Source: Pyropia haitanensis (lineage: Eukaryota; Rhodophyta; Bangiophyceae; Bangiales; Bangiaceae). From it: 64,000 bases of DNA. A model generated the notes under the pieces. The model saw nothing but the letters and a program-made list of their open reading frames with translations. It made no database searches and was not told where the DNA came from. The position numbers and the translations under genes are program-made. Location: NCBI GenBank assembly GCA_008729055.1, contig SDUX01000002.1, positions 4,429,874 through 4,493,873 on the forward strand. Direction: 5' to 3'. Of the stretch, positions 56,549 through 64,000 are shown one piece after another (position 1 is the first letter of the stretch; each line of letters starts with the position of its first letter).

Positions 56549-58626
56549 CGCGCGAGCGGCGACGCGGTACGCCGGCCGTGGCGAGAGCGGACGGCAAAAG
56601 CCACGGCGGACAAAGACGTGGCTCGACGCAGCGGGCGCCCGCCCACCCAAGAACTTGCCCAGGATCCACAACGACTTGATGTTCAAATACAATACAAGTA
56701 ATGCGCGGGCGTAGCCTTGGGGCGGGGCGCCCACGAACAGTGAGGCGGCACACCCCGCATCGTCCTCGTGCCCCATGCCGCCGGTCGTCCACTCATTGTC
56801 GTCGGCGTTGCGGGTCAGGCATGACCGTTGACACCGGGGGCCCCCCGTGGCCGTGGGCGACGCCTCGCTACGTGCGGCACGGCCCCAGAGGAGGGCGGTG
56901 CGCTAACCCTCGGCGGCGCTGGTGCGCGTGTGCCCCGCCGCGCCGCTCATGCGCTTGCAATCGTAAAAGCAAACGCCGCAGGCCGCCTGCGCCGACCTAG
57001 CGTTGCAATCTTCTCGGCGGCGCTACGCTGCACTGGCCCACAGCGTGAACCTGGGTTGGGGGCGGAGGAGCGACGGTGGCGCACACACACGGACACCCGC
57101 GCGCGCGCGCATTGGCCCGCGTGCATTGGGTTCTCCAGCGGACCACACGCACTGCTGGGTGATTGTTCTCGGGGCTGAACGACCCAACAATTCGCCCCCC
57201 CACAGCCCGACACATGCGTGGAGAGCGGGGCCGGCGATGGCGGCCCCCCTTTCTTCCAAAAGGCACTTCCATCTGCAGGTTTTGGGTCGGCGCAACCCCC
57301 TCTCTCCCCTACGTGCGCTGCGCGAGGAACGACGGGCGGCGGCGGCGGTCACTGTGCTTTGTCCCCCCCCCTCTTTCGGTTTGGTTTGAAAGGTGAAGGG
57401 CGGCGGGCCCGTGTGACGGGGATCCCCCACGAACCCAGCATACACCGCAGGCGGCGACACCGGATGGCCACCAGGAGGGGGCACTGGCGACGGTGGCGCA
57501 CCGTCACGATTTTCCGGTACGTGTGGGCGGGCACCGGCCATCCGCTCTGCACAACAGTGGGGATGCACGCGAAATCGACAGGGGCCAACCGCCGTCGGGC
57601 CCCGGCGGTCGGCCATCCGCCGACCGCCTCGGTCCACCCCACCGGAGCACCGCCGCACGCGGCCGCCCGCGCTGCTGTGGGGAACGCGCTCGTCAGCTGT
57701 CTCGGGCGCGACCGCCGTAAACCCCGACGTGCGACCCAATTAGTCCCCCGCGGCGGGCCGGGATTCGCACCAATTTTCCCCACCGACTGTTGCCCACGAG
57801 TCGGGCCCCCGCCGTTGGTCGCGTTGGCGGTGGGGAGGGGGTGCGGAGCGCTGGGTTGGGTGGGTGGGTGGCGGTGGGTTGGCGTGGTGGAGATGGCGGC
57901 TGTGTCCTGGCGTGTTGCGTCTGGTGCGCCCCCTGGGGGTTTCTCTGGCCTGGGGGTGGGTAGGCAGCCACGACGTCACCCGCCCCCACCCCCCCCCCCC
58001 CCCTCGCTTTGCGTGGACGGCAGCGGCAGCCACCGAGGTGGCGTGCGCACGTCGGGCGAGGCTCTCTGCCGCCGCGGCGGCGTGTGTGGTGGCTCCGCCT
58101 CGGGCGGCGGCTCGTTTCTCGCCCCGCCCGCCCCCGCCCGTCCGACCGGCACCCTCGTCGACGCCTCCGACGTTGCGTCGCCGCTGTCGCGTCGGCTCCC
58201 CCGCGCGTGGCGTCGTTGCCCCGTGCGGCACGCTCACATGCAGCTGCCGTGAGGTGTGCGCACTCCACCCACACCACCGGCCCGCTTCTATTGCCATACA
58301 GCGGGGTACCTTCGGTCCCGGCTGCTGCCGCCCCCTCCCGTGCCTTTGGTGTTTGCCCTCGGTTGCGTGCACCAGGTGGGGAGGGGGTGGGCGAGCGAGC
58401 TGACGCGGCTGTTGGTACCCCCTTGCGCTTCTCTCTCGTTTTCGGTGAACGCCGCACCTGCCGGGCGCTGTCGGCGGTCTCGCAGAGGGTGGTGCTTTGT
58501 GCGGTCGTGACCGCGTCCGCGGGGGCCTTCCCAGGGGCGGCGCTGGACTGCTTTGTCGTGAGCTTCGTCGGCGGCTCGCTGGGGCGGTACCGCCCCCCGT
58601 TATTGATGTGCTGTCCGTAGAGCATC
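56549..58626. other. 2-kb region without a supported gene
   Basis: Between the divergent SAP30BP and kinase starts. Several frames over 200 codons exist on both strands (for example plus 57218-58252, minus 58628-57693), but they encode Arg/Pro/Gly/Ala-rich text without motifs and overlap antisense. Promoters of both genes should lie at the two ends. Confidence 0.4.
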
Positions 58627-61600
58627 ATGGCGTCCCGCGTGGGACACTATTTGCTGTTTGACACCCTCGGGACCGGCACCTTTGCCAAGTACGTTGGCCC
58701 TTGTCTCGTCGAGCGCTGTGGTGCTCCCCATCTCGTCGTGCGTCTGTGCTGTCGCTGTTGTGGTTGCATAGTTTCGTTGTCGTGGGTCAAGGGGCATATG
58801 GTGTGTCCCGTTTCGACTGAGGTCTGCCTACTGACGTTTCGTGCTGCGTTGTCGTCCTGCTTGCGGTTCTTGTGAACGGTTACGCCGCTTGTGTGTGTGC
58901 AGGGTGAAGCGCGCGGTGGACGAGAAGACCGGCGAAGAAGTGGCGATGAAGATCATGGAGAAGGAGTCGATCGCCAGCATGCATATGACTGCCAACGTGC
59001 GACGGGAGATTGCCATCATGAAGGCCCTGACGCATGATAACATCGTGCGGCTGCGGCAAGTGCTGGCCAGCCCCCAACGCCTCTACCTGGTGATGGACTT
59101 TGTGCAGGGCGGTGAGCTCTTCACCAAAATTCACCGCGACGGAGCCCTGACGGAGAACGAGGGGCGCCACTACTTCCGGCAACTGGTTGCTGGTGTGGCG
59201 TACTGTCATTCCAGGGGTGTCGTTCATCGTGACCTCAAGGTACGTTTGGCTATCATGCTATGGGCGTGATATGTGCTTGGGTTTGTGGATGTTACTGGCT
59301 GTAGCGCGTGCTTCTAGTTGCAGTGTGAGTGCTGGGGTTTTGCGTCTTGCACAGCTGAGGGGCGTTGCGTCGCCGCACAGCTTTTTGACCCGTTTGCTTT
59401 TCCATGTGTGTCTTGATTGCATCTGCAGCCGGAGAACCTGCTCCTGGACAGCCGGACGTCGCAGCTGAAGATTGCAGACTTTGGACTCTCGGGGCTGTCG
59501 CAGATGGCGGCTGGTGTGGACGGGGAGCAGCTGCTGCACACGCAGTGCGGGAGTCCGAATTATTGTGCCCCCGAGATCTTGGAGCCGTCTTCCTCCCGCA
59601 GCGGCTATAATGGTGCGCTTGTGGATACGTGGTCGGTGGGCGTCATTCTGTACGTGTTGCTGGCAGGGCGGCTTCCATTTTACGACCCTGACCCGAGGCG
59701 GCTGTATGAAGCGATTGCCACCTCCGTCGTGCAGTTCCCGGCCAGCTTCCCCGAAGGCGCGGCCGACATTGTCCGTCGATTGCTGGTGAAGGAGCCCACT
59801 GGACGCATGTCTCTGGAAGATGTACAGAAGCACCCATGGTTCCTGGTTGGCCTGGAGCAGCCCTCTAGACGGCGGCAACGGCGGTCCCGGCCGCAGGCGA
59901 GCTCTGGATCAAGCAGCAGCAGTTCCACGAGCACCACCTCCACGGCCACGGTTGAGACCATTGGCGATGAGGCGGTGCATGCTATGCCTCCACGCTCGTC
60001 TCTACCAACATCCACGCTGGTCACGAGCTCCCGCCGGCTGTCCGACGTGGACCCACCTGAGGCGCCTGCAAGGGACGCAGAGTTGGCTGGACGGCCTGTC
60101 GTTCACACGGAGGTGAAGCCCCCTCGGCCGATGCCGGAGGCCGATTCACCCGAGGAGGTGACGGTCCTCGCTCGACGCAACGGGTGGGGCGATACCTATC
60201 CGCGGGAGCGTCGCTCTTCGTCTCCTACCAGACGAGACGGCCAGTTTGTCCCGAGCATGGGTGCTGGGATGAACGGCACCACGGCAAAGACAGACGGTGA
60301 GTCTGGCGGCGCGCTCCGGAGCAGCGATACTCACTCGTCATCTTCTGACGGTCCCGTGCCGGCTTTTGAGGACAAGGACCTGGTTGAGGCGCCGGACGCG
60401 GACCAGCGCAAGGTGCCAGAGGATGCCACTGGCAGTATCTCCTCGAATCCGGCCAGCCCGTCGGTAGAGAGGTTGGCCGGACAAGCTCCGCTGTCCCGTT
60501 CCCACTCTGCTGGCGCAATCTCTCCCGCTGCTTCCCGCAACAAGTCGAACGTGCGTGGACCGCCAGTCACTCGTCTTGCCGGGCGACCACCACGTCCGAG
60601 TGACAGCCCGTTGGTGCCAATACGGGATCTCGACTACACTTCTCCGGAGGGCCCCACGCTCTCTGTGGTCGACGACGCGGAACTGGATCGAGAGGAGAAC
60701 GAGCTGCGCGGCCAGGGCAACACCCGGCCAGTTCGTGCTGCAAGCGGTGGGTCCCTCGTGGACGGCGCTTCTGACCGCTTCTCTGTGGCCCCGTCCACGG
60801 ATTTTGACCGGGAGGTTTCTATGTTCAGCGATGCGCTGGCGTCTTCGGTCATTTCTGGGACAACGCCGCGGCCGTCGCCACCCACTCGTGCGGCGTTGCC
60901 TGTGACGAGCGTCGGTTCTACTCAATTTGGCAACAGGTTTGCTTCGGGCGATACCTTCCCCCGCGACAGCGCCGTGACCAGCCACGAGCCGTCAAGCAGG
61001 GTCGGGGAGTGGCGAGATAGCATCGGCAGCGGCAGCGGAAGCGGTGACACTTACCGGTCGGGCCCGCGCACACAGGCGTCTCCAGGCGTGGCGAAACGCG
61101 CTGATGGCCGTGTTGTTCCCGCCCTACCCAGTCTAGGAGGAGGCGCTGTGGTACCATCGTCTTCTGGGCAAACTGCCCCCCCGTCGTTGGCCGAGCTGAG
61201 CCAGCAAGGCCGCTTGAGCGTTGGTGGCACTGGCCAGAGCGTAGCATGGGCGCAAGATGACAGCCGCCGCGGCCGTGCTGGCGTACGGTCGCTTCTGGGC
61301 CTGACGGGCAGCAACGAGCCGCCGAGCTTTGTGACTGCCCTTCCGGCCCGCGAGTGCTTGCGCACAATTGGAACTATTCTGTCGGACATGCGCCTGACGG
61401 TGTTTCTCAAGAAGAACCAGAACAAGATGAAGTGCCAGGTCGGGCTACTACGTGGGCTGCCTATGTGGGCGTCCATCTGCTACGTTGAGTCCGGCGGCAG
61501 TGAGCTCAACTCGGTGGTATTCAAGCGCGCGCGCGAGGACCACTCCCGCTTCGACCACGTCTACCTCGTGAAGCTGTGCAACAGCGTGCACACCCAATAC

Positions 61601-61660
61601 CGCCACGCCGTGGAGATGAGTGCCGTGCGAGCGGCAGAGGCGGCGAGGGACCAGTTGTAA
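58627..61660 (+). CDS. SNF1/AMPK-like Ser/Thr kinase with C-terminal KA1 domain, three exons
   Basis: Exons are 58627-58688, 58903-59239 and 59429-61660; introns 58689-58902 and 59240-59428 are GT-AG with donors GTACGT and acceptors GTGTGCAG and ATCTGCAG. The protein is 876 residues. Kinase motifs: LGTGTFAKVK (Gly loop, split by intron 1), EEVAMKIM (catalytic Lys), VVHRDLKPENLLLD (catalytic loop, split by intron 2), ADFGLSGLS and the activation loop LLHTQCGSPNYCAPE, whose Thr is at the LKB1-type site. Then comes LVDTWSVGVILYVLLAG. A Ser/Pro/Thr-rich linker of about 450 residues follows. The last 110 residues form a KA1-like domain (RLTVFLKKNQNKMKCQVGLL, LNSVVFKRAREDHSRFDHVY, KLCNSVHTQYRHAVE). 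It is probably an energy or polarity-signalling kinase; SnRK1/AMPK-alpha versus MARK/KIN1 cannot be settled by eye. Confidence 0.92.
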
Positions 61661-62508
61661 TGGCTGGGGCGTTGGATCGGCGGTGGGTGGCCATATTGCA
61701 CCGACAGCTGTGTGCTCTCACGATGAAGGGGGGCGGGGGGGTACATGTCTCGGGCGTCGTGTGTGCCCTTTTCCCGTATCTTTTTGAGGCTAGCCGCCGT
61801 AGCACCTCTTGTTCGTACGCCCTGGCCTTGTCGTCGAGTGCTCTCACTGTGAAAGAGAACGCGCGGGCATAGTAGCATCTGTACATATGCCCGCCGCCAT
61901 GGCCGGCGGTTGTCTGACAGGCGCGGTTTTCTGGCGGGCGCCCCCGCGCGCCACCACGGGCAACCCCCGCGCGCCCTCGCATCCGACACAGCGCGGACTC
62001 TTTGTCTCAGCAATCCGCGAACGTGGGTGGCGCGGCCACCACCGCCCCACCGCGGAGTTGCTGCATTTTGAGGAGCCCCGTGCGTTGGGGGCGGGCCACG
62101 CGGCTAAATGCCTATGACGGTGATGCTGGCTCCCTTGGAGCACCCGCCGCAGCCAGCGGGACGCGCAGCCGGCCACCAGCACGTGCCGCCAACGCGCTTG
62201 GCCGCCCAGCTGTGTCCCCAACTAGGCCTCCCGTTTGTTCACGCCGCAGCCCGTGGCCGTCCCCGGCGCCGCCACCGCTGCGCCCGTCAACGGGGGCCCT
62301 CCGCGACCGCCCCGCTATGCAACGCTCAGCCCCCCCCCCCCCCCCCGTACCCCCCCCGCGTGCATTATCTAGACTGCACGCTGGAACCCTCCGAGTCTGC
62401 CCTGCCCTGCGCCCTGTCCAAGTCCCGCACCCCCCGCCGGACCCTCTGCCGCCCTCGAAAAAAAAAATTGACCGCGGCGCCCGCGGACCGCACCGGCGGC
62501 GCGTGCGC
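61661..62508. other. convergent intergenic region
   Basis: Between the kinase stop and the stop of the PSMG1-like gene. No gene supported. Confidence 0.4.
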
Positions 62509-63129
62509 CTACAAGAAGATGGACGCCTTGGCCACGTCGCCCACCGCCCGCGCGGCCGCCGCGGCGGCGCGCTTGCCCACCTTGCCCCACCCAGCGCCGC
62601 CGCCACCCACCGTGCCGGCCAGGTCAGCGCCCACCGCGGCGGCCATGCGGAGGACGTCCGCGGCGGCGACGCCGCCCCCCTCCAGCACCGCCACGTACGC
62701 GGTGGCCGGCGTCGCGGCGGGCTCGGTGAACAGGCACGCCGACAGCATCGCCGCGGGGAGGGAGGAGAGAAAGGTGGTTGGCGGCAGCGGCGGTGGCGGC
62801 GGTGGGGCGGCGGCCGCGACGGCGGCGGCGGCGGCGGCTGCGGGCGGCGGCGGCGGGCCAACGTGGAACGCCCGCAGCGTCAGCGCCGGGTCTGCGTCGA
62901 GCGCCTCGGCGCTCTCGCCCGTGTACTGGAAGCGGGGCATGCCGGTGAGAACGACCACCCGGCGGGGCGCGAGCGCGGCGGCCGCCCACGCCGCCACCCC
63001 CGCCGCGCGGTCGTCGGGGACGGGGCCGCCGCCGAGCAGCGCCATCCCGCCCGCGTCGCCGGCCAGGCGGTAGAGGCCCAGCGGCGGCAGCCCGGGGGCG
63101 GTGAGGGTGCCCAGCAGGCCGGCAGACAC

Positions 63130-63188
<59 letters not shown>

Positions 63189-63465
63189 TGGCCGACTCGG
63201 CGGCCAGCCGCGCGGCGACGGGCCCGCGGCCCGTCGACGCGGCGGCGACGGCCTCGCCGACGGGCCCGCACGCGACGAGGAGAAAGGGCGGTCGCGGCGG
63301 GGGCGCACCAGCGGGGAGCGCCGCCGCCGCCGCGCCCGGCGGCGGCGCCAGCGTCAGGGGCACCGCCGCGGCGGCGGCGGCGGCCACGTCGAGGTCGTGC
63401 GCGGCATCGTCGTACGCGCGGGAGGCGAAGAGGGTCGGGTCCACCGCGCGGGTAAAGGCGTCCAT
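62509..63465 (-). CDS. possible proteasome assembly chaperone 1 (PSMG1/PAC1)-like protein
   Basis: From ATG 63465 (MDAFTRAVDPTLFASRAYDD) the frame encodes 318 residues. Recognisable patches are PFLLVACGPVGEAVA, GLYRLAGDAGGMALLGG, RRVVVLTGMPRFQYTGESAE with LTLRAFHVG, and then TFLSSLPAAMLSACLFTEPA with TAYVAVLEGG. The succession of a VVVL strand, a Y-containing loop, an LRA(F/L) strand and a helix ending in AAMLSACLF resembles PSMG1, which with PSMG2 guides 20S alpha-ring assembly. Poly-Gly and poly-Ala tracts interrupt the domain (a GCC run at about 63145-63187). The similarity is moderate and I cannot test it. Upstream of 63465 the frame is open but Arg/Pro-rich. It is convergent with the kinase. 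Confidence 0.5.
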
Positions 63466-63967
63466 GGCCACGCGGGGACCGTGAGAGCAGAGGGGAGACG
63501 GGGGGGGGGGGTGGAACGGGGGGGTACGCGCGACGCTGCAACGGGAGCGAGGGAGACGGCAGCGGCCAGCGACGTCGCGGGGGGGGCGATGGCGACCAAG
63601 GCCGCCGTGAGTGCCGCCGCGGCCGAGACAGCAATGGTCTGGCGCGTTTTGAACACGCTCTCGAGTTTGGCCGAGGCGGGTGACGTTGCAGTGGCTGGCA
63701 CGATGCAACGGATCACGCACTTGTGTAGAGGGGTGCCACTTTACACTTCTGTCACCCAAATCTCCGCCTTGAACCGCGGCGGGCTCCCGCCTCCGTCTTG
63801 ACGCCCACTTTACCTCCGCCCACCTTCGCGAGTTCATCGTCCGCCGCTCGCCCCACCACTTGTTCCACCCCCTCCACGCCTCCCTGCCCTATTCCACTCT
63901 CTTTGAACCCCCCTCTAGCAACCCCGCGAGCACCTGTGTCTCCTCTCTGATGCCCTCCCCATCAAGG
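63466..63967. other. intergenic, promoter region of the PSMG1-like gene
   Basis: No gene supported. Pyrimidine-rich DNA at 63790-63910 leads to the possible gene start at the right edge. Confidence 0.35.
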
Positions 63968-64000
63968 ATGGCCTTTGCGCCCGCCCTCGCCCGCGCCTTG
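63968..64000 (+). CDS. possible start of a plastid-targeted protein, cut by the window edge
   Basis: ATG 63968 opens MAFAPALARAL before the sequence ends; an upstream in-frame ATG at 63950 (MPSPSR) is the alternative. A phenylalanine at position 3 after MA is common in transit peptides of red algal and glaucophyte plastid proteins. Only 11 codons are visible, so this is weak. Confidence 0.25.
   Translation, partial: MAFAPALARAL

Noticed and set aside
57218..58252. 344-codon plus frame before the kinase
   Set aside because: Low-complexity translation without a recognisable domain, overlapped by antisense frames; more likely promoter or leader of the kinase gene.

Overview
The window is nuclear DNA from a eukaryote, most likely an alga. 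It carries RNA polymerase subunit ABC5 (Rpb10), an ALIX/Bro1 protein, an SNF1-like kinase with a KA1 domain, a VTC1-type DUF202 protein, a bZIP factor and a SAP30BP/HCNGP protein. Four of these genes or their neighbours have short GT-AG introns, with donors that often read GTACGT or GTATGT. The DNA is extremely GC-rich, full of long G/C homopolymers and (GCC)n tracts. A DUF1995 (LPA3-like) protein and a DUF3228 protein suggest a photosynthetic host. A compact gene layout, few introns and a possible MAFAP-type N-terminus at the right edge make a bangiophycean red alga (Porphyra/Pyropia-like) my best guess. This is inference; a green alga or haptophyte is not excluded.

Layout. 1-14.0 kb is a gene-dense housekeeping block: FAD monooxygenase (kynurenine 3-monooxygenase type), DUF3228, VTC1-like protein, tandem starch-binding-like protein, AVT-type amino acid transporter, Rpb10, DUF1995 and bZIP. 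14-21.3 kb is repeat territory, with two near-identical 2452-bp units that have terminal inverted repeats. 21.4-30.3 kb is a graveyard of broken genes: an FG-GAP/integrin-like propeller, an N-terminal SMARCAL1-like SNF2 fragment with altered helicase motifs, and a DNA amino-methyltransferase joined to a SET-like domain and carrying stops and frameshifts. Small GGTCCCCCCAC-ended repeats lie around this zone. 32.5-40 kb holds a bacterial-type QueC gene, a Ser/Ala/Lys-rich Nopp140-like protein and a long low-complexity ORF. 40-45 kb has no gene I can support, only a repeat and a 650-bp inverted-repeat element. 45-49.2 kb is a well-preserved piggyBac-like transposon with CTAG at both ends. 49.9-63.5 kb returns to cellular genes: a FAS1 protein, ALIX, SAP30BP, the SNF1-like kinase and a PSMG1-like protein.

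Several otherwise convincing genes (FAD monooxygenase, QueC, FAS1, ALIX, the transposase) change frame at or next to G or C homopolymers. I treat most of these as probable sequencing or assembly indels. The region at 21.7-30.3 kb also has in-frame nonsense codons and substituted catalytic motifs, which point to real decay. The genes do not form one pathway; neighbouring genes are mostly divergent or convergent pairs.
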